Origin: JAWKUK01 sp964402175
GTDB taxonomy: Bacteria > Planctomycetota > UBA1135 > GCA-002686595
Assembly: GCA_964402175.1 (NCBI GenBank)
Contig: CAYOBN010000020.1
Coordinates: 6,027 to 70,026 of the forward strand
Length of the DNA: 64,000 bases
Reading direction: 5' to 3'
In this document: in pieces, positions 21,931-29,200 of the stretch
Position numbering within the stretch: the first letter of the stretch is position 1
Layout: each line of letters begins with the position of its first letter
Notes under the pieces: generated by a model
What the model was told of the DNA's origin: nothing
Database searches by the model: none
Seen by the model: the letters and a program-made list of their open reading frames with translations, nothing else
Made by a program: the position numbers and the translations under genes

Positions 21931-22722
21931 ATGTCCCACGACCACGGGCACGGCGACAAGCCCTTCCTCGCGCACCACTTCGAGGACGAGGACCACCAAT
22001 TCGACTCGGGGAAGCTCGGCATCTGGGTCTTCCTCGTCACCGAGATCCTGTTCTTCTCGGGCCTCTTCTGCGCCTACGCGATCTACCGGGCGATGCACCC
22101 CGAGATCTTCGTGTTCGCGTCGAAGGCGCTCGACACGAAGTGGGGGGCCATCAACACCTGCGTGCTGCTCTTCTCGAGCCTCACGGCGGCCTGGGCGGTG
22201 CGCAACGCGCAGCTCGGTCAGAAGGGTGGCCTGATCATGAACCTGACGCTCACGATCCTGTGCGCGTTCGGCTTCATGGGCATCAAGTACGTCGAGTACA
22301 CCCACAAGTTCCACGTCGGGCTCAAGCCGGGTGACCTGTACGCCCCGACCGAGGGCGCGTACCCCGACAAAGCGACCGCGAAGGCCCAAACGGTGGCGTT
22401 CGTGGAGCCGGAGGCGGCGACGAACGCGCCGACCGCGGAGGGGGACCACGCCCACGAGTCCGTGCCGTGGAACGACCCCCGCGTGCCGGCCGAGGTGAAG
22501 AACCGCCTGAAGATCTTCTTCGGCATCTACTTCTGCATGACCGGCCTGCACGGTATCCACGTGCTGCTCGGCATCGTCGTCTTCATCTGGCTGCTCGCCC
22601 GCGCGGTCCGCGGGGACTTCACGCCGACGTACTACGGCCCCGTCGACTTCTCGGCGCTGTACTGGCACCTCGTCGACCTGATCTGGATCTACCTGTTCCC
22701 GCTGCTCTACCTGATCCACTAG
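21931..22722 (+). CDS. coxC: Cytochrome c oxidase subunit III
   Basis: 263 residues. A His-rich N-terminus precedes TM helices starting at 'LGIWVFLVTEILFFSGLF'; the family blocks 'MTGLHGIHVLLGI' and 'ALYWHLVDLIWIYLFPLLYL' end the protein. Between helices III and IV there is a ~55-residue hydrophilic insertion (about 135-190, Ala/Glu/Thr-rich), longer than in typical subunit III. Located 81 nt after coxA across a hairpin; the downstream subunit IV starts 10 nt later. Confidence 0.95.
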   Translation: MSHDHGHGDKPFLAHHFEDEDHQFDSGKLGIWVFLVTEILFFSGLFCAYAIYRAMHPEIFVFASKALDTKWGAINTCVLLFSSLTAAWAVRNAQLGQKGGLIMNLTLTILCAFGFMGIKYVEYTHKFHVGLKPGDLYAPTEGAYPDKATAKAQTVAFVEPEAATNAPTAEGDHAHESVPWNDPRVPAEVKNRLKIFFGIYFCMTGLHGIHVLLGIVVFIWLLARAVRGDFTPTYYGPVDFSALYWHLVDLIWIYLFPLLYLIH

Positions 22723-22732
22723 GAGCCCGCAC

Positions 22733-23122
22733 ATGTCCAGCACGCACTCCCATGCCCACGGGCATTCCGCTCACGGGGATCACGGCGCAGCGGGGCACCA
22801 CCACGCCCTTCCGGGCTGGCTGCTCTTCGGAACGTGGTTCTCGCTGATGGCCCTCACCGGCCTGACGGTGTTCTCCGCGCAGTACAACCTGGGCGCCTTC
22901 GACATCCCGATCGCGATGACGATCGCGACGGTCAAGGCCCTGCTCGTCATGCTGATCTTCATGCACCTCGCGTGGGACAAGGGCTTCCACTCGGTGCTGA
23001 TCTTCGGCTCGCTGCTCTTCGTGTGGCTCTTCGTGGGCTTCGCGATGATCGACCGCGGCCAGTACCAGCCGACGAAGGATCGCTTCGACAACGAGAACAC
23101 GGTCACCGTGTCCCCGAGCTGA
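22733..23122 (+). CDS. coxD: Cytochrome c oxidase subunit IV-like protein
   Basis: 129 residues with a His-rich N-terminus ('HSHAHGHSAHGDHG') and three TM segments. 'VKALLVMLIFMHLAWDKGFHS' is the prokaryotic COX4/CyoD signature. It is probably a small stabilising subunit of the caa3 complex. It is last in the operon, followed by a terminator hairpin. Confidence 0.88.
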   Translation: MSSTHSHAHGHSAHGDHGAAGHHHALPGWLLFGTWFSLMALTGLTVFSAQYNLGAFDIPIAMTIATVKALLVMLIFMHLAWDKGFHSVLIFGSLLFVWLFVGFAMIDRGQYQPTKDRFDNENTVTVSPS

Positions 23123-23170
23123 GCGAACGCCGCTTCCACCTCATCCCGCGCGCCCTGCGGCGCGAATCGC

Positions 23171-23199
23171 AGGGGCCGCCTCTTCGGGCGGCCCCTTCC
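23171..23199 (+). terminator. Rho-independent-type terminator after the oxidase operon
   Basis: 10-bp perfect stem AGGGGCCGCC/GGCGGCCCCT with loop TCTTCG, followed by 'tccgtt'. It closes the act/cox transcript before the second subunit III-like gene. Confidence 0.75.
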
Positions 23200-23212
23200 G
23201 TTGGACCGACCT

Positions 23213-23890
23213 ATGAGCACGCGCCCCTCGGCCTTCTTCGCGAGTGAGCTCCGGCCCGCTCGCATCCGCCGCGACGACGAGACCCTCGCGACCGGCCGCG
23301 GCGAGCGCACGCCCGGGCGGGCTCCCGAACATCCCGCCGCCGACGAGGACGAGGTCCACGGCTTCGGGATGTCGATCTTCCTCGCGTCGCTCGTGATGAT
23401 CTTCGGCGCGACGCTCGCGGCGTACGGCATCTTCCGTTGGCGCGAAGGCGCCACGTGGGACGCCGCCGAGCCGATGCGCAACCTGGTCGCGCTCGCACTC
23501 GCGACCGCGGTGCTCGTCACCTGTGACGTGCTGGCCACGCGCGCGCGCCGCCGCGACACCGAGCCGCGGCGAGCGCGACGCCTGACCCAGATCTCGCTCT
23601 GGCTCGCGACCGGCTACCTCGCGGTGCAGCTCTTCAATTGGGTCCAGCTCCTGCAGGCCGCGTTGCCCGGGGACGGGCCGCGGGTGGGCATGGAGGCCAC
23701 GCTCTTCCTGGTCCTGACCTTCACCCACGCGGTCCACGTGCTGGGCGGGGTGATCGCGAACGCGGTCGTGGTGCACCGCTCGCGCGATGGCCAGGGACCG
23801 CGGCGGGTCTCGCTCGAGATGCTCTTCCGCTACTGGCGCTTCCTGACGATCGTCTGGGTCGTGATCGTGGCGGTGCTCGTCGCGACTTGA
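23213..23890 (+). CDS. Second heme-copper oxidase subunit III-like membrane protein
   Basis: 225 residues. A hydrophilic Arg-rich N-terminus (~50 residues) leads into five TM helices. The family signature is 'FTHAVHVLGGVIANAVVV' with the closing 'LFRYWRFLTIVWVVIVAVLV' replacing the 'YWHFVDxxW' of true subunit III. The ATG at 23213 was preferred to a TTG at 23201 that abuts the terminator. It may serve as an alternative or auxiliary subunit. Convergent with the aminopeptidase gene. Confidence 0.75.
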   Translation: MSTRPSAFFASELRPARIRRDDETLATGRGERTPGRAPEHPAADEDEVHGFGMSIFLASLVMIFGATLAAYGIFRWREGATWDAAEPMRNLVALALATAVLVTCDVLATRARRRDTEPRRARRLTQISLWLATGYLAVQLFNWVQLLQAALPGDGPRVGMEATLFLVLTFTHAVHVLGGVIANAVVVHRSRDGQGPRRVSLEMLFRYWRFLTIVWVVIVAVLVAT

Positions 23891-23922
23891 TTCGGCGGAC
23901 AGCGCCCCACCTCGCGCTCGGT

Positions 23923-25272
23923 TCAACCGCCCGCTTGGCAGGCCTCTTCGACCGCCTGTGATGTGCGCGGACAGGTGGCCGTGAGGACTTCGCAGCCGCT
24001 GCTCGTGATCGCGACGTCGTCCTCGACGCGCACACCGAGCCCGCGCCAGCGCGGATCGACGTCCGCATCGTGCGGGAAGTAGAGCCCCGGCTCCACCGTC
24101 AACACCATCCCGGGCGAGAGCGTGCGCGAGCGGCCGTCGCTGTCCTGATAGAGCCCGACGTCGTGCACGTCGAGGCCGAGCCAGTGGCTCGTGCGGTGCA
24201 TGTAGTAGGGTTTGTAGAGGCCGCGGTCCAGCGCTTCCACCCGGGGCACACGCAGCACGCCCAGTTCGATCAACCCATCGACCAGGACCTCGACCGCGGC
24301 TTCATGCACCTCGTCGAAGCGCGCGCCTGGCCGCGCTGCGGCCGTCGCCGCCGCGAGCGAGCCCGCCACGACGTCGTAGAGCGCGCGCTGGTCGGGGGTG
24401 AACCGGCCGCCGATCGGCCACGCGCGCGTGATGTCCGAGGCGTAGTGGCGCCACTCGCAGCCGGAGTCGACCAAGAGGAGCTCTCCGTCCGCGAGCTCCA
24501 TGTCGTTCTCGACGTAATGCAGGATGCACGCGTTGGCGCCGCCCGCCACGATGTTGCCATACGCCGGTCCATCGCAGCCATGGCGCCGGTAGTACGCGTC
24601 GAGGAACGCCTCGACCTCGTACTCGTGTTTGCCCGGCGCCGTGAACCCCATCGCGAGCCGGTGTGCATCCGAGGCCACCTTCGCCGCGTGGCGCATCAGC
24701 CCGAGCTCGGCGTCGCTCTTCACGAGCCGCAGCTCGTGCAGCGTGTCCGTCGGATCGAGCAGCGCGCGAAAGCCGCGCGCCGACCCGCGCGCGCGGCGCC
24801 GCAGGGCGACCGTGAGCTCGCCGATGCGACGGTCGCGCTCGGGCTCTTCGCCGAGGCGCCACACGATGTTCGCGTAACCCGTGAGCAACTCCGGCAGATC
24901 GCGCCACAGCCCCGCGATGTCGCGCGCTTCATCGACCCCCAGGATCTCTGCCGCGCGCTCGACGCCGAGGCGCCGGCCGTCCCACGTCTCGCGCTCGCGG
25001 TCGCGCGGGCGCAGGAACAGCACCGTGCGCGGGCCCTCGCCTTTGCCGCCCAGTCCCTCGGGGAGCAGCACGAGCCACGCGTCGGGCTCACCGAAACCGG
25101 TCAGCCACCAGAAGTCGCTGCCCGGCCGGAAGCGGAAGTCCGAGTCGTTGCTGCGGACCTTCGTCGTGTGGGTCGGGATCACCGCCGCCGCGCCGCGCTC
25201 GGCGAGCAGCGCGAGGAAGCGCTCGCGCTGGTGACGGTGGTGCGGCGGGGGCGGAGTCGGAGTCGCGGGCAT
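23923..25272 (-). CDS. pepP: Xaa-Pro aminopeptidase (M24B)
   Basis: 449 residues: N-terminal AMP_N domain (~10-170) and C-terminal pita-bread metallopeptidase. Di-manganese ligands are Asp269 in 'VDSGCE', the Asp in 'YASDITRAWP', the His in 'HRTSHWLGLDVHD', the Glu in 'LTVEPGLYF' and the Glu in 'RVEDDVAI'. It removes N-terminal residues ahead of proline. Ribosome site and ATG are preceded by the exported-protein gene 9 nt upstream, so the two probably share a transcript. Confidence 0.95.
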   Translation of the reverse strand: MPATPTPPPPHHRHQRERFLALLAERGAAAVIPTHTTKVRSNDSDFRFRPGSDFWWLTGFGEPDAWLVLLPEGLGGKGEGPRTVLFLRPRDRERETWDGRRLGVERAAEILGVDEARDIAGLWRDLPELLTGYANIVWRLGEEPERDRRIGELTVALRRRARGSARGFRALLDPTDTLHELRLVKSDAELGLMRHAAKVASDAHRLAMGFTAPGKHEYEVEAFLDAYYRRHGCDGPAYGNIVAGGANACILHYVENDMELADGELLLVDSGCEWRHYASDITRAWPIGGRFTPDQRALYDVVAGSLAAATAAARPGARFDEVHEAAVEVLVDGLIELGVLRVPRVEALDRGLYKPYYMHRTSHWLGLDVHDVGLYQDSDGRSRTLSPGMVLTVEPGLYFPHDADVDPRWRGLGVRVEDDVAITSSGCEVLTATCPRTSQAVEEACQAGG

Positions 25273-25281
25273 GAGCGGTTC

Positions 25282-26454
25282 TCAGCGGGGGACGATGTAG
25301 CGCTCGACCATACCTGCGAGCGCTGCGAGCGCGCGCAGTCCGGCATCACCGGGCGGAATGTGGACGGTGAGGGGCGCGAAGTCGCTGGCGCTCGGGCGCG
25401 GCGCGCCCTCCGTCACGACCTGCACTCGGATCCCGAGCAGTCCTGCGAGCTCGACCGCGAGCGCCTCGCACAGGGGCCGCCGCACATCGCCTCGGGTGAC
25501 CGCGAGCTCGAGTCCGCCGAGCGCGAGCTGCGCCGGCCGCTGACCGCGCGGCGGCGTCGCCGGGCGCTGCTCGGTACGCGCGACGAGGCGCCCCCAGAGC
25601 ACGCGCTCGGCGCTGCCCGGCTCGAGGTCCAGCACGACCGCCGCGGGGGCGTCTGCGGGCATCGGCTCCCAGTCGAGGTAGCGCCCGACGAGCTCGTAGC
25701 CCGCCACCGGAGCCAGGTGCACGACCGCTTGCGCCTTGGCGCCGCCGACGTGAGTCAGGCGCACCTCGCCCCCCGCGCTCTCGAGGACGAGCTTCGTGTC
25801 CACCCGCGCCGCGCCGATGGGCAGGTCGTACACGAGCGCCTCGCGCCACGGGAGCTGCCACTCCGCGAACCCCTCGGGGTTCGGCGGAGCCACGGGGCGC
25901 AGGCTGACCCCGTCGGGCAGCGGCAGCGGTTTGCCCCCCGGGCCGACCTCCGCGCTCGCGGGGATGCCGGGGATGAAGTAAGCCAGCACGCCCGCGACGT
26001 GCTCCGGCGCGCCAGCGCCGTGCCGCGCGAGCCAACGCCAGGCGTCTTCACTGCGGCCCTGGCCCGCCGCCTGGCAGGCCAGGAACGAGAGCGCGCGGTG
26101 GGGCAGGGCCGAGGGCTCGGCCGCCGCGACCTCGACCAGCGCCGCGCGCCAGCGCGCCCACGTCGCGGGGGAGAGCAGCGCCTCGGGCGCGAGCGCGGCG
26201 CGCGCTTCCGCGTCGAGCGCGACCGGCGCCGTCGTCCGGCTGATCGCGGCCGTGACCCGCGCGAGGGGACCCTCGGGCAGAGTGAGCCAGCCGCCGATCG
26301 CCCGCTCCAGCGCCGCGGCGCGGTCGTCGGTCACCTCGTCCTGGGCGACCGCCAGGCAGGGGCTCACAGGCGCCGCAGCGCGGGCCAGCGTCGGGACCGC
26401 GGCCAGGGCGGCGAGCCAGATTGGGGCGATGGGGAGCGCGCGGCGCGTCTGCAT
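25282..26454 (-). CDS. Exported protein of unknown function
   Basis: 390 residues from an ATG at 26454 that begins a clear signal peptide ('RALPIAPIWLAALAAVPTLARA'). The frame stays open upstream but only antisense to the next genes. The mature part has a helical Ala/Trp region (~60-170), then beta-rich segments with 'LVLESAGGEVRLTHVGG' and 'VVLDLEPGSAERVLWGRLV'. I recognise no family. It lies just upstream of pepP on the same strand and is probably cotranscribed; a role in periplasmic protein handling cannot be shown. Confidence 0.75.
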   Translation of the reverse strand: MQTRRALPIAPIWLAALAAVPTLARAAAPVSPCLAVAQDEVTDDRAAALERAIGGWLTLPEGPLARVTAAISRTTAPVALDAEARAALAPEALLSPATWARWRAALVEVAAAEPSALPHRALSFLACQAAGQGRSEDAWRWLARHGAGAPEHVAGVLAYFIPGIPASAEVGPGGKPLPLPDGVSLRPVAPPNPEGFAEWQLPWREALVYDLPIGAARVDTKLVLESAGGEVRLTHVGGAKAQAVVHLAPVAGYELVGRYLDWEPMPADAPAAVVLDLEPGSAERVLWGRLVARTEQRPATPPRGQRPAQLALGGLELAVTRGDVRRPLCEALAVELAGLLGIRVQVVTEGAPRPSASDFAPLTVHIPPGDAGLRALAALAGMVERYIVPR

Positions 26455-26559
26455 GGGGGGATCATCGCCTCCCGAAGGCCCGGCGCAAGCGCGGATCTCG
26501 CTTGCTCCCGCGCGGCGCTTCGCCGATCCTGTGGGATCACCCCCAGGAGCCGCACCGCC

Positions 26560-26808
26560 GTGATCGACAAGGAACTGCTCGAGATCCTCGCCTGCCCGGC
26601 GACCCGCCAACCCCTGCGCCTCGCGACCGCCGACGAGCTCGCGCGCGTCAACGCCGCCATCAGCGCCGGCACCCTCACCAACGTGGGCGGGGCGAAGGTC
26701 GAAGCCGCGCTGACCGCGGGCCTCGTCCGGGAGGACGGCGCGGTCGTCTACGCCATCCGCGAGGACATCCCCGTGCTGCTCATCGACGAGGGCATCGCGC
26801 TGCGCTGA
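26560..26808 (+). CDS. Trm112/YcaR-like small protein
   Basis: 82 residues from GTG at 26560 with an AGGAG 12 nt before. The N-terminus 'IDKELLEILACPATRQPLRL' and the C-terminus 'AVVYAIREDIPVLLIDEGI' match the UPF0434/Trm112-like fold. Only one Cys remains, so the usual zinc-binding CxxC pairs are absent. The middle carries an extra ~20-residue 'AAISAGTLTNVGGAKVEAAL' stretch. Trm112-type proteins activate methyltransferases; no such partner is adjacent. The next gene starts 3 nt later. Confidence 0.85.
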   Translation: MIDKELLEILACPATRQPLRLATADELARVNAAISAGTLTNVGGAKVEAALTAGLVREDGAVVYAIREDIPVLLIDEGIALR

Positions 26809-26811
26809 CCG

Positions 26812-28092
26812 ATGCGCCTCGTGCACGCCGCGCACCCGAGCCGCGACCTGTGGCTCGGGTATTGCCTCAACCTGCGCGCGCCCGAGTCGCTCGCGCAGCT
26901 CGAGGCGGACCTCGCCGAGGTCGTCCTGCCGGTCCGTGACGCCTTGCTCGGCGCTGCGACCGCAAACTTCGGGGTCGGGCTGTACCTGCCCGCAGCCCTC
27001 GCGCGGACCCTCGCAGAGGACGCGGCGGCGTGCGCGGCGCTGCGCGCTTTCCTCCGCGCCGAGCGACTCGTGCCGTTCACCTTCAACGCCTTCCCCTACG
27101 GCGGCTTCCAGCGCGACGGTGTGAAGCGCGAGGTCTTCCGTCCGACGTGGGCGGACCCCGAGCGCCTCGAGTACACCCTCGACGTCGCGACCGTCGCGGC
27201 CGCGCTCGCGCCCGAGCTCGCGGGCGGCCACGTCTCGATCAGCACGCACCCCGGTGCGTTCGGCGCGTGGCTCACCGACCGCTCGCTGCTGCGGCGCTGC
27301 GCGGAGGGCCTCGGGCGCGCGCTCGCCGGGCTCGCTGCGCTCGAGGCGCGCGGCGGGCCGCGGTGTGTGTTGGCGCTCGAAGCCGAACCCCGCGCCAGCG
27401 CGGGCACGTCGCGGGCGCTCGCCGAATACCTCATGTTTGCGCGCGAAGTCGCCGCGCGCGTGCTGCGCACCGAGCACGGGATGGACGACGGGCGCGCGCG
27501 CGCCGTCGTCGCGCGGCACCTCGGCACGTGCCTGGATGCGTGCCATGCCGCGGTGGAGTTCGAAGCGCCCGCGGATGCGCTGCACCTCGCGACCCTCGAT
27601 GGTCCGCTCGGCAAGCTGCAGGTCTCGAACGCGCTCGCGCTGCCCGCGCCCGGCGCGGAGCCCGCTGCCGTCGCTGCGCTGCTCGCGCTCGACGAACCGC
27701 GTTATCTGCACCAGACCACCGGGCGGCTCGGCGCAGAGCTCCTGCGCGTCGAGGACCTCGGCGAGCTGCGCGCCGCGCTCGCGGGTCCTGAGGCCGCGCG
27801 CTGGCTCGCCGCCGACGAATGGCGCTGCCACTTCCACGTGCCGATCGACCGCGAAGCGCTCGAAGGCGGCCTCGCGACGACCCGCGCGACCGCGGATGAG
27901 CTGCTCGCGCTCGCCGTCGCCGCACCCGAGCGGTGGGGGACTCCCGCGCTGCACGTCGAGGTCGAGACGTACACCTGGAGCGTCCTGCCCGGCGGCGCCG
28001 TGCGCGGCGCAGCGCTCGCCCGGGGCGTCGAGCAGGAGCTGCGCCACGCCCTGGCGCGGCTCGCGGTCGCGGGCTGGCTGCCCGCGCATTGA
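26812..28092 (+). CDS. eboE: EboE-like metabolite traffic protein (TIM-barrel fold)
   Basis: 426 residues. EboE-type blocks: 'FTFNAFPYGGFQRDGVK', the 'RLEYTLDVATVAAALAP' region, 'GGHVSISTHPGAFG', 'CVLALEAEPRA', 'LGTCLDACHAAVEFE' and a 'LGKLQVSNAL' segment. The fold is that of the xylose isomerase-like barrel, with metal-ligand candidates Glu, Asp-x-x-His and the C-terminal HFHVP. EboE belongs to a set of genes linked to export or routing of small metabolites (first described for eustigmatophyte bacteria and scytonemin-linked operons); the other ebo genes are not in this window. Coupled to the Trm112-like gene. Confidence 0.8.
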   Translation: MRLVHAAHPSRDLWLGYCLNLRAPESLAQLEADLAEVVLPVRDALLGAATANFGVGLYLPAALARTLAEDAAACAALRAFLRAERLVPFTFNAFPYGGFQRDGVKREVFRPTWADPERLEYTLDVATVAAALAPELAGGHVSISTHPGAFGAWLTDRSLLRRCAEGLGRALAGLAALEARGGPRCVLALEAEPRASAGTSRALAEYLMFAREVAARVLRTEHGMDDGRARAVVARHLGTCLDACHAAVEFEAPADALHLATLDGPLGKLQVSNALALPAPGAEPAAVAALLALDEPRYLHQTTGRLGAELLRVEDLGELRAALAGPEAARWLAADEWRCHFHVPIDREALEGGLATTRATADELLALAVAAPERWGTPALHVEVETYTWSVLPGGAVRGAALARGVEQELRHALARLAVAGWLPAH

Positions 28093-28129
28093 AGCGCGAA
28101 AAAAAATCCGCAGAGGCCGCGGTCCCCGG

Positions 28130-28158
28130 TTGACACCCGTTCCGCACCTCACTATCTT
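28130..28158 (+). promoter_or_regulatory. Sigma-70-type promoter of tRNA-Glu
   Basis: Perfect -35 TTGACA (28130-28135), 17-bp spacer, -10 TATCTT (28153-28158), 50 nt before the tRNA. The clearest promoter in the window. Confidence 0.8.
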
Positions 28159-28208
28159 CTCGCCCCACTGCACGGCGGTGAGGCCACCTCGCCCCGCGTT
28201 GTGACACC

Positions 28209-28286
28209 GGCCCGTTCGTCTAGTCAGGCCTAGGACACCAGGTTTTCATCCTGGCGACAGGGGTTCGAATCCCCTACGGGTCACCA
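28209..28286 (+). tRNA. tRNA-Glu (anticodon TTC), CCA encoded
   Basis: 75-nt cloverleaf plus encoded CCA. Acceptor stem GGCCCGT pairs with ACGGGTC (one G-U), the anticodon stem CCAGG/CCTGG encloses loop TTTTCAT with TTC at 34-36, and the T arm is GGGG-TTCGAAT-CCCC. The D arm has the usual 'TCGTCTAGTCAGG' of tRNA-Glu. Confidence 0.97.
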
Positions 28287-28287
28287 C

Positions 28288-28319
28288 CGAAGCCGCGCCC
28301 CTCACCGGGCGCGGCTTCG
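28288..28319 (+). terminator. Terminator hairpin after tRNA-Glu
   Basis: 13-bp perfect stem CGAAGCCGCGCCC/GGGCGCGGCTTCG with loop CTCACC, directly after the CCA. No strong T tract follows. Confidence 0.75.
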
Positions 28320-28326
28320 TCCATTG

Positions 28327-28362
28327 CGGGGTCCTTTTCGGGGTCCACTTCGGGGTCCTTTT
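28327..28362. repeat. 12-bp tandem repeat, three copies
   Basis: CGGGGTCCTTTT, CGGGGTCCACTT, CGGGGTCCTTTT in direct array between the tRNA terminator and the methyltransferase gene. The two outer units are identical and the middle differs at two bases. Confidence 0.85.
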
Positions 28363-28397
28363 CCGGCGCCTCGACCCGCGACGCAAATCGGCGGGAA

Positions 28398-28425
28398 CCG
28401 ACCTCGGCCCAGCGCGCCCTATGCT
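28398..28425 (+). promoter_or_regulatory. Candidate promoter for the methyltransferase gene
   Basis: CCGACC and TATGCT with 16-bp spacing; the -10 ends 9 nt before the ATG, giving a near-leaderless transcript. Weak -35. Confidence 0.3.
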
Positions 28426-28434
28426 CTGGTCCCA

Positions 28435-29196
28435 ATGCGAAGCCTCACCCTGCCCCTCGTCGCCTTCTCCGTCCTCGCCGTCGCCTGTCGCCGCGCGGAG
28501 CCCTCCGCCAGCGAGGGCGGCGCGGCGACCCCCGCCCCCGCGCCGCCGGCGCCCGAGCAGCAGATGACCCGTTCCGCGGTGCCCGCTGACATCAACGATC
28601 AGTTCCTCGACGCCTCGAAGCCCGCCGCCGAGTGGGAGAACCGGTGGGAGGTCGAGAGCCGCGAGGTGTACACCTGCCGCGACCAGATCGTCGCCGCGCT
28701 GGCGCTGAAGCCCGGCGAGCGCGTCGCGGACATCGGCACCGGCACGGGCCTCTTCCTCTCGCCTCTTTCTCTGGCCGTGGGCGACTCGGGCAAGGTCTTC
28801 GGCGTGGACATCGCCGAGAAGTTCGTCGCGCACATCCAGAAGCGCGCCCAGAAGGAGCAGATGACGAACCTCACGGCGGTCCTCTCGAACGAGCGCAGCG
28901 TCTGCCTCGAACCGGGCAGCGTCGACGTCGTCTTCGTGTGCGACGCGTACCACCACTTCGAGTACCACGAGGACATGCTGCGCTCGATCCGGAGCGCGCT
29001 CGCGCCCGGCGGGCGCCTCGTCATCGTCGACTTCGAGCGCATCCCGGGTAAGTCGCGCGAGTGGCTGCTGGGCCACGTGCGCGCGGGTCAAGAGGTCGTG
29101 CAGGCGGAGCTCGAAGCCGCGGGCTTCCGCTACGTGGACGAAGTCGTGGTGAACGGCTTCGAAGAGAACTACCTGATGCGCTTCGTGCGCGAGTGA
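28435..29196 (+). CDS. Lipoprotein-type SAM-dependent methyltransferase
   Basis: 253 residues. The N-terminus is a lipoprotein signal ('LVAFSVLAVAC', Cys at ~20) followed by a Pro/Ala/Ser linker. The body is a class I methyltransferase: motif I 'VADIGTGTGLF', acidic loop 'GVDIAEKF', motif 'VDVVFVCDAYHHFEYH', and the post-motif 'LAPGGRLVIVDFERI'. A secreted or membrane-tethered SAM enzyme is unexpected because SAM is cytoplasmic; an internal ATG before 'TRSAVPADIND' would give a cytosolic form. Ends 4 nt before the convergent amidase stop. Confidence 0.85.
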   Translation: MRSLTLPLVAFSVLAVACRRAEPSASEGGAATPAPAPPAPEQQMTRSAVPADINDQFLDASKPAAEWENRWEVESREVYTCRDQIVAALALKPGERVADIGTGTGLFLSPLSLAVGDSGKVFGVDIAEKFVAHIQKRAQKEQMTNLTAVLSNERSVCLEPGSVDVVFVCDAYHHFEYHEDMLRSIRSALAPGGRLVIVDFERIPGKSREWLLGHVRAGQEVVQAELEAAGFRYVDEVVVNGFEENYLMRFVRE

Positions 29197-29200
29197 CGTC

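Noticed and set aside
24070..26560. Long plus-strand frame across pepP and the exported unknown
   Set aside because: Antisense to pepP, which has all metal ligands; only the last 82 codons (Trm112-like) are supported.
28327..28362. CRISPR array
   Set aside because: Units are 12 bp with no spacers; no cas genes occur anywhere in the window.
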